Notes: generated from the sequence alone by a model not told the origin. Numbered from the stretch's first letter, positions 26,048-34,275 are shown. The stretch is 45,300 nt of DNA from an uncultured Bacteroidales bacterium (GCA_902779315.1 CACZBC010000014.1:1-45300), one strand, 5' to 3'. Numbers and translations are program-made.

Positions 26048-26485
26048 ATGAAAAAGATACTCATACTTGCTTTGGCTGCATTCTTCGGCATGCAAGCTCA
26101 GGCACAAACTTTGAAACAGAAAGTTAACGTCAGCGATGTGAAAGCTGTCGCCACTACAAAAGCAGAGAATTACGCAGAAATCACCTTCGACACACTTCGT
26201 TACGATTTCGGCAAATTCTCGAAGGACGAACCTGTAGTACATTGCACGTTCCCCTTCAAAAACACAGGAACGGCTCCCCTCATTATTCATCAGGCTTTTG
26301 CAAGCTGCGGATGTACCATTCCGACCTATACAAAGGAACCAATCAAGCCAGGTGAAAAGGGTGTAATTGATGTGACATACGACGGCACAGACAAGTTCCC
26401 AGGTCATTTCCAGAAGACCATCACGATTCGTTCCAACGCCGTCAACGAAGTGGTTCGCCTCACCATCGAAGGCATGATGGAATGA
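26048..26485 (+). CDS. DUF1573 secreted protein
   Basis: A 145-residue exported protein: signal peptide MKKILILALAAFFGMQAQAQ, then an Ig-like beta-sandwich with YDFGKFSKDEPV (about 53-64), FKNTGTAPL, and the conserved SCGCTIP motif (about 91-97). DUF1573 proteins are common in Bacteroidetes and are thought to be periplasmic or surface Ig-like (ASPM-SPD-2-Hydin-type) domains of unknown role. I chose ATG 26048 because upstream codons lack a signal peptide and overlap the promoter. Its stop overlaps the GH31 start (ATGA), so it leads a coupled operon. Confidence 0.9.
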   Translation: MKKILILALAAFFGMQAQAQTLKQKVNVSDVKAVATTKAENYAEITFDTLRYDFGKFSKDEPVVHCTFPFKNTGTAPLIIHQAFASCGCTIPTYTKEPIKPGEKGVIDVTYDGTDKFPGHFQKTITIRSNAVNEVVRLTIEGMME

Positions 26486-28950
26486 GGTCCTTCCGTCCCC
26501 ATCAAGCCTCTCTCATATCACTCTTCCTTGTGCAAAACGCAGGAAGAGTGTTCTTGTTTTTACTCTTTCCGCTCTTCTCCTTATTTATAAAAGCAGCAGA
26601 CGAGTGGAACCCTTTGGCTCAGGAAGAAGCTATTGTGACGAGCGGAAATGCCCGTTTCACGGTTCTCACGCCTAGACTCATTCGCATACAATACAGCAAC
26701 TCAGGCCTTTTCGAGGATCGAGCCACTTTTGCTGTTGTCAATCGTCGTCTTCCTGTTCCTGATTTCACAAGTAATGAAGAAGACGGTTACCTTGTTATTC
26801 GCACAGATTCATTGACCTTGCGATATAAAATTGGCTCCAGAATTCAAAAGCAACACAAGAACAGTACCATTCTTGGCATCACCTTTCAAATGAATGGACG
26901 CCAGATTCTTTGGTATCCAGGCAAGGACGATGCCCTGAATCTGCTTGGCACACAACGAACCCTGGATGGCAACATAGGCGACACACATCGCGTTTCGCTC
27001 GAAAAAGGCTTGCTCTCTCGAGACGGATGGGCCATTCTCGATGAGTCACCAAGCACGCAAAGAGGCGATGGAAGCCGTTCGTTCCCATTCGACAAAGAAG
27101 TTGACGGCATTCCTTGGGTCGGCTCACCTCTTGACGCAAACGCAATCGACTGGTACTTCTTCGGCTATGGTCATCAATATAAAGACGCTCTTGGCGACTA
27201 TGTTCGAATTGCTGGCAGACAACCTTTGCCTCCGAAATATATGTTCGGATATTGGTATAGCAAGTATCAGGCATATTCGCAAAATGACATCCAAAACTTG
27301 TTGCGAGACATGGAGAGCAAGGATGTGCCACATGATGTCTTGATGATTGATTGTGACTGGCATCAGAATTCCTGGACAGGATGGACTTGGAACAAATCCC
27401 TCTTCCCCACCCCTGCCACGCTTCTCAACTGGATGCACTCCCACAACACAAAGACTGCGCTCAATCTTCATCCAGCAGATGGCATCGGATCAAGCGATGA
27501 GAACTTTGCCAAAATCCGAAATGAAATGGGGTTAGACGCAAGTGTTACGACCATTCCATGGCAGCTTGAAGACTCCACATTCTATCGTGCTTTCTTCAAG
27601 AACCTGATGCGAGTCAGAGAGAAACAAGGCGTCGACTTTTGGTGGCTCGATTGGCAGCAAGACCTTACCAGCAGCTACATTGCAGGACTTGGGCAGACGT
27701 TCTGGCTCAACCACGTCTTCTATAATGACATGAGGCTGAACCGAACTGACCGTCGTCCCGTTATCTTCCATCGTTGGGGAGGAATGGGAAGCCATCGCTA
27801 CCCTATAGGTTTCTCTGGAGACACCTTCGCAACATATGGCACTTTACAGTTCGAGAGCTACATCACTGCAACAGCCGCAAATGTCTGCTTCGGCTATTGG
27901 GGGCACGATGGGGGTGGATATCTTCAACCAAACAACATCAGTACTGACCCAGAACTAGTGTTGCGATGGATGCAGTTCTGCGTCTTCCAACCCATCTTCC
28001 GAACTCATGGCTCCAGTCAAAGCGGCTGTGAGCGTCGCATCTGGAAGTTCAGCAATCTCGACCTTCAAAGAGAGGCCTTCAAACTCCGCTACACCCTTGT
28101 ACCTTATATATATACTGCAGCTCGACATGCCTACGATACTGGAGTTTCCATTTGCCGTCCTCTTTATTACGAATGGCCAGAAGAAAACAAGGCTTACACT
28201 GTCGAGGACGAATATCTTTTCGGCAATGACATCCTCGTTTCGCCCATCTCAACTCCAGCTTGCAGCGATGGAACAAGCGAACGTAAAACTTGGCTGCCAA
28301 AAGGATATTGGTACGATGTTTGTCGCAACAGAATACTTGCAGGAGAGCATACCATCGTAGACCAATACGGAATGAACGAGATTCCCTATTTCATTCGAGT
28401 TGGCAGTATCATTCCCTGCAACCCACCTCTTTCGCATCTGAAAGCAGAGCCTTCCTCGCTCGTGCTTTGGGTTATTCCCGGAGCTGATGGTCAGAGCAAA
28501 CTGTATGAGGACCAAGGTGATAGCGAAGCCTATAAGGATGGTGAATTTGCCACAACACACTTCACTCAAACGCGTTCCTCTGAAGGCATAACAATCACCA
28601 TCAATCCTCGCGAAGGCAGCTACGAAGGGATGCTTCAAGAGCGTGCTTGGCAGGTTGTCTTCTTCTCAGTTGAAGAGCCGAGTTACGTTCGCATTAATGG
28701 CGAAGAGACAAATGACTGGACTTACGATGAACAATTGCGCCACCTTACAGTCAACATATCCACCCGCCCTTGCTCTGAAACCATTATCATCAATGTTAAG
28801 GAAAAAGAGACAGCTATAGATAACGTAAACGCCATTAATTATAGCCAAGACATATATGACTTGCAAGGCAGGAAATGGACAAACAGAAAACTACAAAAGG
28901 GCGTTTATATTCAGAACGGAAAGAAAATCCTTAATACCCTCAAGCCATGA
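26482..28950 (+). CDS. Glycoside hydrolase family 31 (alpha-glucosidase/xylosidase type) with C-terminal sorting-like tail
   Basis: An 822-residue secreted glycosidase. A long n-region and hydrophobic stretch (about 20-38) form the signal peptide. A GH31 N-terminal beta-sandwich (about 45-245) precedes the TIM barrel, with FGYWYSKYQAY, the nucleophile in WWLDWQQD (Asp390) and the acid/base in GFSGDTFATYG (Asp447), then a C-terminal beta region. GH31 enzymes hydrolyse alpha-glucosidic or alpha-xylosidic bonds; exact specificity is not readable. The C-terminus ends with IYDLQGR...KGVYIQNGKK, resembling a type IX sorting tail, plus six extra residues. It overlaps both neighbours by 4 nt (ATGA twice), so DUF1573, GH31 and the SusE/F-like protein are tightly coupled. 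Confidence 0.92.
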   Translation: MRSFRPHQASLISLFLVQNAGRVFLFLLFPLFSLFIKAADEWNPLAQEEAIVTSGNARFTVLTPRLIRIQYSNSGLFEDRATFAVVNRRLPVPDFTSNEEDGYLVIRTDSLTLRYKIGSRIQKQHKNSTILGITFQMNGRQILWYPGKDDALNLLGTQRTLDGNIGDTHRVSLEKGLLSRDGWAILDESPSTQRGDGSRSFPFDKEVDGIPWVGSPLDANAIDWYFFGYGHQYKDALGDYVRIAGRQPLPPKYMFGYWYSKYQAYSQNDIQNLLRDMESKDVPHDVLMIDCDWHQNSWTGWTWNKSLFPTPATLLNWMHSHNTKTALNLHPADGIGSSDENFAKIRNEMGLDASVTTIPWQLEDSTFYRAFFKNLMRVREKQGVDFWWLDWQQDLTSSYIAGLGQTFWLNHVFYNDMRLNRTDRRPVIFHRWGGMGSHRYPIGFSGDTFATYGTLQFESYITATAANVCFGYWGHDGGGYLQPNNISTDPELVLRWMQFCVFQPIFRTHGSSQSGCERRIWKFSNLDLQREAFKLRYTLVPYIYTAARHAYDTGVSICRPLYYEWPEENKAYTVEDEYLFGNDILVSPISTPACSDGTSERKTWLPKGYWYDVCRNRILAGEHTIVDQYGMNEIPYFIRVGSIIPCNPPLSHLKAEPSSLVLWVIPGADGQSKLYEDQGDSEAYKDGEFATTHFTQTRSSEGITITINPREGSYEGMLQERAWQVVFFSVEEPSYVRINGEETNDWTYDEQLRHLTVNISTRPCSETIIINVKEKETAIDNVNAINYSQDIYDLQGRKWTNRKLQKGVYIQNGKKILNTLKP

Positions 28951-29831
28951 AACACCTATTGCTCTTACTTTCATTCCTTCATCCTTTCATTTCATTTGCC
29001 CAGGACTTGACACATTTCTGGGCAGTCGGAACTGCTGTGCCTGGAGGCATTCAGGAGATGACGCCCTTCCCCAACAAGCAATTCAAATATACAGGTCGTC
29101 TCATCGAAGGAGGCACTTTGTGTTTTCGCAACAAAGAACTGCCTACAGCTACTGGGATTCGTTACCTAAAGCCTACTTGCGAAGATGCCTATGCCGTCAC
29201 AAATGCCACACCTTTTACGCTTGCAATGGCTAGAGACTCTTTGGAAAGCCTCTGGGTTGTTCCTCTGACGGAAGACACCTATCGCATCACTCTTGACCTC
29301 AACAAAAAGACTCTGACAGGCGAACTTTTCCGTCCTTGGAACGAGCTCTTTATCGTTGGAGGCGCTACTGAATGCGGTTGGGTGACCTATACCTTCCTGC
29401 CTTTTACAAGAGATGAAAGTGAAGTCTGTGCTTGGGACTGGACTGGAGAACTGAAAGAGCGTCAAGAGTTTGGCGAACCTCGCCGCTTCAAGTTCGAAGG
29501 GCAAAATGCTTGGGAGCCTAAAGTGTTGCATCCATTCACGCAGGATGAAGACATCTTGCAGAGTACGCAATTGATGGCAGGAACCAGCATCGACAACAAA
29601 TGGAGCATTCGTCAAGAAGGCTACTATCACATCCGCGTCGATGTCTTTCGCGAGACTGTTCGGGCCGAATATCTTGGTCTTGCACCAACCAACGAAGAAC
29701 CTACAGCCGTCGAAGAAATTGCAAATCGTCAACCATCAAACGGCCAATTGTACGACCTTAGTGGTCGCAAAGTTGGCCATCCCACGAAAGGAATCTATAT
29801 AAAAGGCGGTCGCAAATTCATTGTAAAGTAA
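28947..29831 (+). CDS. SusE/SusF-like secreted carbohydrate-binding protein
   Basis: A 294-residue secreted protein with signal peptide (MKHLLLLLSFLHPFISFAQ) and no lipobox cysteine. The region at about 130-240 (ELFIVGGATECGWV, W.G.LKERQEFGEPRRFKFEGQ) resembles the tandem starch-binding domains of SusE/SusF outer-membrane lipoproteins. A preceding domain (about 20-125) could be a divergent copy. The C-terminus is LYDLSGRKV...KGIYIKGGRK, a sorting-like tail shared with the GH31 neighbour and the 1413-residue chimera. I infer a surface or secreted glycan-binding partner of the GH31 enzyme. No SusC/SusD pair accompanies it. Start overlaps GH31 by 4 nt. Confidence 0.72.
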   Translation: MKHLLLLLSFLHPFISFAQDLTHFWAVGTAVPGGIQEMTPFPNKQFKYTGRLIEGGTLCFRNKELPTATGIRYLKPTCEDAYAVTNATPFTLAMARDSLESLWVVPLTEDTYRITLDLNKKTLTGELFRPWNELFIVGGATECGWVTYTFLPFTRDESEVCAWDWTGELKERQEFGEPRRFKFEGQNAWEPKVLHPFTQDEDILQSTQLMAGTSIDNKWSIRQEGYYHIRVDVFRETVRAEYLGLAPTNEEPTAVEEIANRQPSNGQLYDLSGRKVGHPTKGIYIKGGRKFIVK

Positions 29832-29845
29832 CTCGACAATAAACG

Positions 29846-29955
29846 ACTACAGTGACGTTTGCAATTTACTAACGTGATGATTGCAATTTACTAACGTGAT
29901 GTTTGGCATTTACTAACGTGACGTTTGTGAACTACTCTGGCGAAGTTTCTGAAAC
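29846..29955. repeat. 22-bp tandem array 4 (four clear and one degenerate unit)
   Basis: GTGAYG cores begin at 29852, 29874, 29896 and 29918, each 22 bp apart, with a weak fifth copy at 29940. Clear units read GTGACGTTTG, then CAATTTACTA, then AC on +. This is the array 1 type in reverse orientation, with ACTAGT changed to ACTAAC. It starts about 15 nt after the stop of the SusE/F-like gene. Confidence 0.88.
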
Positions 29956-29971
29956 TTTTTTGTCGAAAAAC

Positions 29972-30002
29972 TTGGAGCGAACTGAAATAAATGCTAACTT
30001 TG
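29972..30002 (+). promoter_or_regulatory. Promoter of the aquaporin gene
   Basis: TTG (29972-29974) and, after 20 nt, TAACTTTG (29995-30002) form a plausible -33/-7 pair, 42 nt before the ATG at 30045. Confidence 0.6.
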
Positions 30003-30044
30003 CGCTATGAAGAACCATTATGTTTAACCCTAAACATTAACTCT

Positions 30045-30710
30045 ATGAAAAAGTACATTGCTGAATGCCTCGGTACATTTGTACTGACATTCTTGGGCTG
30101 CGGTGCAGCTGTCAGTCTTGGTTGTGCAGAAGCAAACACAGCCGCAGTAGTTGGAACGGCCATTGCCTTTGGTCTCTCTGTAGTTGCTATGGCTTACACC
30201 ATCGGCGGAATCTCTGGTTGCCACATCAATCCAGCCATCACGCTTGGCTGCCTCGTAACAGGTCGCATCAGTTTTAAGGACTGCTGCGGTTATATGTGCG
30301 GTCAGGTCATTGGCGGTATTCTTGCAGGTGCTCTTTTGGCTTTCCTCTATGCAGGTTCTGGTCTGGGAGCAAACGGCATTGCAGGTTGCGACAACAATGT
30401 TGTGACAGCTCTGATTGTCGAAGGCGTGCTGACGGCTCTCTTCGTTCTGGTAGTGCTTGGTTCTACGCACAAGACAAATGGCGCAACCAACAACTTCGCA
30501 GGTCTTGCCATCGGTCTGTCTCTGATTCTCATCCACTTGGTAGGCATTCACTTCACAGGCACAAGCGTGAATCCAGCTCGTTCTATCGGTCCTGCTATCT
30601 TTGCTGGTGGCGACGCTCTTGCAAACGTTTGGGTCTTCATCGTAGGCCCCTTCGTTGGTGCCCTCGTTGCAGCTATCCTCTGGAAGATTGTCGAGCCTTG
30701 CGAGAAATAA
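30045..30710 (+). CDS. aqpZ: Aquaporin Z-like MIP channel
   Basis: A 221-residue inner-membrane water channel with six TM helices and two NPA half-helices: GCHINPAITLG (about 61-71) and GTSVNPARSIG (about 174-184). The selectivity-filter His (VGIHFTG), the Thr of GTS and the Arg after the second NPA match water-specific AqpZ rather than glycerol facilitators. The start at 30045 (MKKYIAECLGTF) fits the family; an ATG at 29991 would extend into the promoter. Monocistronic with its own promoter; a strong hairpin follows 24 nt downstream. Confidence 0.93.
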   Translation: MKKYIAECLGTFVLTFLGCGAAVSLGCAEANTAAVVGTAIAFGLSVVAMAYTIGGISGCHINPAITLGCLVTGRISFKDCCGYMCGQVIGGILAGALLAFLYAGSGLGANGIAGCDNNVVTALIVEGVLTALFVLVVLGSTHKTNGATNNFAGLAIGLSLILIHLVGIHFTGTSVNPARSIGPAIFAGGDALANVWVFIVGPFVGALVAAILWKIVEPCEK

Positions 30711-30733
30711 CATAACACATCTCTTATAACACG

Positions 30734-30768
30734 AGAAACCGCCTACGTTCCAAGCGTAGGCGGTTTCT
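30734..30768 (+). terminator. Perfect 14-bp hairpin between aqpZ and greA
   Basis: AGAAACCGCCTACG (30734-30747) pairs perfectly with CGTAGGCGGTTTCT (30755-30768) around a 7-nt loop. It resembles an intrinsic terminator but lacks a U-tract, and it ends only 8 nt before the greA ATG. It may terminate aqpZ, or act in the greA leader by masking the ribosome-binding region. Confidence 0.7.
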
Positions 30769-30776
30769 ATGATAAT

Positions 30777-31241
30777 ATGGAATATATGTCACAAGAAGGC
30801 TACGACAAGATTGTAGCCGAACTACACGAACTCGAAACTGTTGAACTGCCTCGAGTAAAAGAAGCCATTGCAGAAGCTCGCGACAAAGGTGATCTGAGCG
30901 AGAACTTCGAGTATCATGCTGCAAAGCGAGAGCAAGGAAAGCTTCTCGGCAGGATTCGTTTCATGCAAAGAGTATTGGAGTTTGCCAGAGTGATAGACAC
31001 ATCGAAGCTTCGCAGCGATGGTATCGGCTTATTGAACAAGGTGGAGATGGTCAACCTGAGCAACAACACCAAGATGACTTACACTATTGTCAGCCCTCAC
31101 GAAGCAAACATGAGCGAAGGAAAACTCTCCATCAAATCGCCCATCGCACAAGCTCTTTTGGGAAAGAACGAAGGTGATGAGGTCGAGGTTAAAGTTCCTG
31201 TAGGCGTCCTAAAACTCCGTATCGAAAGTGTTACACGTTGA
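30777..31241 (+). CDS. greA: Transcription elongation factor GreA
   Basis: A 154-residue factor that rescues backtracked RNA polymerase by stimulating transcript cleavage. The N-terminal coiled coil has ARDKGDLSENFEYHAAKREQ, which contains the acidic tip (Asp and Glu) that reaches the polymerase active site. The C-terminal FKBP-like domain has IVSPHEANMSEGKLSIKSPIAQALLGKNEGDEV. The length is normal. ATG 30777 is used; a second in-frame ATG lies three codons later. Its 3' end overlaps the convergent HAD gene by 11 bp. A perfect hairpin sits immediately upstream. Confidence 0.96.
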   Translation: MEYMSQEGYDKIVAELHELETVELPRVKEAIAEARDKGDLSENFEYHAAKREQGKLLGRIRFMQRVLEFARVIDTSKLRSDGIGLLNKVEMVNLSNNTKMTYTIVSPHEANMSEGKLSIKSPIAQALLGKNEGDEVEVKVPVGVLKLRIESVTR

Positions 31242-32034
31242 CGAACTTTATGACGGCATGAGCAACGCCATCGCGGTCGTTACTTTCTGTGACAAAAGAT
31301 GCTGCTTCTTTAACGGGTTTCTTGGCATTTCGAGGGGCACATGAAATGCCTGCCAAACGCATCATATTCAGGTCGTTGTAACCATCACCACAGCAAAGCA
31401 ATTCATCTGTCTTACCTTTTAGTTTTGCAAGAAGCTCGCGAAGGGCATCGGCTTTGTCAATTCCATTCGGCATAACTTCAAGTAGAAAACTCTCGCTTCG
31501 GCAAATGCTGAAGTTCGTTTCAAACTGCTTCTTAAGTCTTTTCTCCAGATGCCAAAGCTTGCGAGGCGGGCCTGTAATGATGCATTTGTGTTGAGCTTCA
31601 GTGATTGTACTTGTGAAGTTCGTTGTTTCAAGCAGTTGCATCTTGTTGGCACTAGAGATATATTTCGACCAATTATCTGGTTCGCCTTGAATGACGATGT
31701 TGTTGCCTTTGTATCCATGAATGTGAAAGTCGTCATTGAGGGCAGCTACGAGTTCAGGAATGACATGAAGAGGAATAGTTTTCTGCTTGACAACTTCCTT
31801 TTTTGAACAGTCCCAAACGAGACTGCCATTGAAGGCGATGATGAAGCCATGATGCTTCTGCAATTCCAGCTGCTCGGCAAAAGGGAGAATGCTATATAGG
31901 GGACGACCACTTGCAAGAATAATTGTGAGTCCTCGCTGCTGGGCATCTATCAGAACTTGCCTGGTGTGAGGCGTTATTGTCTTGCTTGAAGTGAGCAAAG
32001 TTCCGTCGAGATCTGCAGCAAGGAAACGTATCAT
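31231..32034 (-). CDS. Cof-type HAD-IIB family sugar phosphatase
   Basis: A 267-residue cytosolic phosphatase. Motif I DLDGTLL (about 8-14, nucleophile Asp8, acid Asp10), motif II SGRP, a C2B cap domain in the middle, the motif III lysine near KADALRELL, and motif IV GDGYNDLNMMRLAG identify the HAD-IIB Cof/YbiV-like class, which acts on sugar phosphates or flavin mononucleotide. I chose ATG 32034 (MIRFLAADLDGT) because the upstream extension to 32217 lies inside the FHA gene and lacks family sequence. Its ATG overlaps the FHA stop (ATGA). Last gene of a four-gene operon. Confidence 0.9.
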   Translation of the reverse strand: MIRFLAADLDGTLLTSSKTITPHTRQVLIDAQQRGLTIILASGRPLYSILPFAEQLELQKHHGFIIAFNGSLVWDCSKKEVVKQKTIPLHVIPELVAALNDDFHIHGYKGNNIVIQGEPDNWSKYISSANKMQLLETTNFTSTITEAQHKCIITGPPRKLWHLEKRLKKQFETNFSICRSESFLLEVMPNGIDKADALRELLAKLKGKTDELLCCGDGYNDLNMMRLAGISCAPRNAKKPVKEAASFVTESNDRDGVAHAVIKFVNV

Positions 32035-32537
32035 TCGTCTTGAAGTTTTAGGATGAGTGTTGTCGCGCCAATCGTGATGACAGATCCGTCTTGCAGTCGA
32101 ATCCGGTCTTGATCGCGAAGAATCTCGTTCATGTAAAAGGTTCCTGTTCCTGAAGGGGCATCGCGAAGGATGTATTGAAGCTGCCCATCCTTTCCTCTTT
32201 GCACTCGGATGATGCAATGACGGGTGTCGACACTTGGGTCGACTGTCTCGATAGGTTTGTTGATGTTCGTGCCATGAACGTATCGGCCAAAGACGTTATC
32301 GCCCATTTCTAGCATGATTTCCTGCTTGAAGTGGAACGCGTTCTCAACAATTATGACTGAGCCGAGATTCTCTTGCGGCTCTTCTTGTTCCTCGTCTTCC
32401 TTCTTCGGCTCAGGCAATCTGATTGCAAATTGCTTGTTGCATTCGCTGCAAACGAAGACGAGACGTTGACCTGGTTGGTAGCGCGTCTCGTCGAAGACTG
32501 TATAGCTGTTGCATTTGGGGCAACGAACTTTCTTCAT
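32031..32537 (-). CDS. Zinc-ribbon and FHA domain protein
   Basis: A 168-residue cytosolic protein. The N-terminus is a zinc ribbon with CPKC (6-9) and CSEC (about 30-33), similar to MJ0042-type fingers. An acidic Glu-rich linker (about 46-57) leads to an FHA domain (about 75-165) with FGRYVHG, SVDTRHC (the S..H phosphothreonine-binding pair) and the C-terminal GSVITIGATTLIL. FHA domains bind phosphothreonine peptides, so a Ser/Thr kinase partner is implied by family knowledge, but none is in the window. It lies 12 nt after the HU/SPOR gene. Confidence 0.85.
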   Translation of the reverse strand: MKKVRCPKCNSYTVFDETRYQPGQRLVFVCSECNKQFAIRLPEPKKEDEEQEEPQENLGSVIIVENAFHFKQEIMLEMGDNVFGRYVHGTNINKPIETVDPSVDTRHCIIRVQRGKDGQLQYILRDAPSGTGTFYMNEILRDQDRIRLQDGSVITIGATTLILKLQDE

Positions 32538-32549
32538 GATGATGTCTTT

Positions 32550-33542
32550 TTATTCAAGTGTATTCACTTCGCCTTTAAGTTTCAGAGGCCATGCTTGAGC
32601 AAAGTCGCTACATTCTGCTTTGTACTGACGGATCTTTTCTGCAGCTTCATCTTCGCTCGCGAAGCCTGGTACGATGACGCGAACCATTTTTCCTATTGTG
32701 CAAGCCTGGGCATTATAACCCTTTTCCTGGAGTTGTGCGGCATAGTTGAGGGCACGCTTCGGACTGATGGCACTAGCTAGAACTATTGCGTAGTCTTTGG
32801 GTGCGGCCTGTACTGGAGCTGCTTGCGGTTCTTCCTTTACAACGGGTTGTGCTTCAACGGCTTTCGGTTCAGGTTTTACTGAAGGCAGGAACTTTGTGGC
32901 AAAGAACATTTCCGCTTGCTGACTTACTCCAGATGTGATGGATTTGCCGAAAGGTGAGGTTATGGCGAAGAAGAGTAGAACTGAAGCCGCTACTGCAGAA
33001 GCGTAGTTGAAGGCACGACGGTTGATGCGGATTGTTATCGTGTCCTGATCGGCCTGGATGCTGGTCAGCCTTACTTTGTTGGCAGCCTGTTTCTTCGCTC
33101 TTTGCTGGCGAACTTCGTGGCTCAGCTTCGCGAAGGGAACTGCATCGAGTCCATAAAATGACGGAGATGCGATTCCTGACTGTTGCGGTATGAAGCTGAC
33201 CTGGCCCGTTTCGGCATTTCGAGTCATATAACCCATGCTGCCAAAGCTGACGGTTCCGTCTTCTTCGAGTGTTTGAAGGAGTTCGTCGACGTACTCGACA
33301 CACATCATTCGCGAGTCGTTGCGCGACAGATTGTGCAGTTTCGAGAACGAAAGGATGAAGTCCTCTCCCGTTTCGAGTTCGTTCCACTTGAAGGAGACGG
33401 TTCGATAGGGAGGCAGGAAGATGCCCTCTTCATCCACTCGTTTACTGCTCATCTCCCTGACTGTGAAGGTTCCCAACCCTGGGACACTCACTTCGTCATG
33501 ATGGAGAAGCAGATATTCGATATGTGTTGACAGTTCTATCAT
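32550..33542 (-). CDS. HU-CCDC81-like and SPOR domain membrane protein
   Basis: A 330-residue protein. An N-terminal HU/CCDC81-like region (about 1-140, HIEYLLLHHDEVSVPGLGTF) is followed by a cytosolic linker, one TM helix (about 178-197, AVAASVLLFFAI), a Pro/Ala/Glu-rich spacer and a C-terminal SPOR domain (about 245-325, DYAIVLASAISPKRALNYAAQLQEKG). SPOR domains bind denuded peptidoglycan at division sites, so this bitopic protein probably links the cytoplasm to septal cell wall. It starts at the stop of the OmpH-like gene (1-nt overlap). Confidence 0.85.
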   Translation of the reverse strand: MIELSTHIEYLLLHHDEVSVPGLGTFTVREMSSKRVDEEGIFLPPYRTVSFKWNELETGEDFILSFSKLHNLSRNDSRMMCVEYVDELLQTLEEDGTVSFGSMGYMTRNAETGQVSFIPQQSGIASPSFYGLDAVPFAKLSHEVRQQRAKKQAANKVRLTSIQADQDTITIRINRRAFNYASAVAASVLLFFAITSPFGKSITSGVSQQAEMFFATKFLPSVKPEPKAVEAQPVVKEEPQAAPVQAAPKDYAIVLASAISPKRALNYAAQLQEKGYNAQACTIGKMVRVIVPGFASEDEAAEKIRQYKAECSDFAQAWPLKLKGEVNTLE

Positions 33543-34165
33543 TATTCTTTGTTAGCCTTAATTTGCTCAGCCACTTCGGGTTTAATCTTGTATCGTTTGT
33601 TCAATCCTTTAACGATATCGTTGGTGATGTTGAACTTGGGATTGGCGATGAGAAGGTTGTCTCCGGCCTTGACAAGAACGTAATCGTACTTCTTGGTCTT
33701 GTTGTAGCGCTTCAGGAACGACTGGATACTGTCGCGAGCTTCCTCGTTGATGCGGGCCTGTTCCATAGCGAACTCGTTCTGCAGACGGTCGGCCAGTTCA
33801 GCCAGATCGCTTTGTTCCTTCTGGATGGAGGCTTGAGCGCGTTCCAACTCGTCGCGAGTGGTGAACTCGTTGCTCTCGTACTTCTTCTGGACGGAAGCAG
33901 CGTGGTTTTCCAGCGCCCTTTGCTTCTGGGCCAGAGTTTTCTGGATGTTATTGCCTTTGCGGGTAAGCACCTCGCTATAGTCCTTGTAGAGCTGGTACTG
34001 GCTCATCAGTGTGTCGAGCTCGACGTAGGCAATCTTGAGTTCCGTTGGCTCTTCCGTCTGAGCGGTTTCCTTAGTCGTTTCCACATCGTTTTTGCTGCCA
34101 CAAGCGCAGAAGAGAAGTGTTGCAGCGGCAAATCCGCAATAGGTCAGATACTTTTTCATAATCAT
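33542..34165 (-). CDS. OmpH/Skp-like lipoprotein
   Basis: A 207-residue predicted lipoprotein: signal sequence, FCAC lipobox (Cys22), Thr/Glu-rich linker, then IAYVELDTLMSQYQLYKDYSEVL (about 44-66), a long charged coiled coil (about 70-150) and a C-terminal strand YDYVLVKAGDNLLIANPKFNITNDIVKGLN. This is the OmpH/Skp chaperone pattern, although classical Skp is soluble. It likely helps outer-membrane protein folding. A downstream in-frame ATG (34159) is an alternative start. It heads the OmpH-HU/SPOR-FHA-HAD operon with a good promoter. Confidence 0.82.
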   Translation of the reverse strand: MIMKKYLTYCGFAAATLLFCACGSKNDVETTKETAQTEEPTELKIAYVELDTLMSQYQLYKDYSEVLTRKGNNIQKTLAQKQRALENHAASVQKKYESNEFTTRDELERAQASIQKEQSDLAELADRLQNEFAMEQARINEEARDSIQSFLKRYNKTKKYDYVLVKAGDNLLIANPKFNITNDIVKGLNKRYKIKPEVAEQIKANKE

Positions 34166-34185
34166 ATTTTATTGTTTATTTTGTG

Positions 34186-34216
34186 CAAAGATACTGCTTT
34201 TTTCTGGAAATTGAAA
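34186..34216 (-). promoter_or_regulatory. Promoter of the OmpH-like operon
   Basis: On the minus strand TTTC (34216-34213), then 19 nt, then TATCTTTG (34193-34186), ending 20 nt before the ATG at 34165. Confidence 0.65.
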
Positions 34217-34275
34217 GTATTTTGGCAGAAAAGAATTTCAAGGGGTCAACATCTCGCTGTAAAAGACGGGCTGGC

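Noticed and set aside
32035-32217. 61-residue N-terminal extension of the HAD phosphatase
   Set aside because: It lies inside the FHA gene in another frame and lacks family sequence; MIRFLAADLDGT at 32034 is the normal start.
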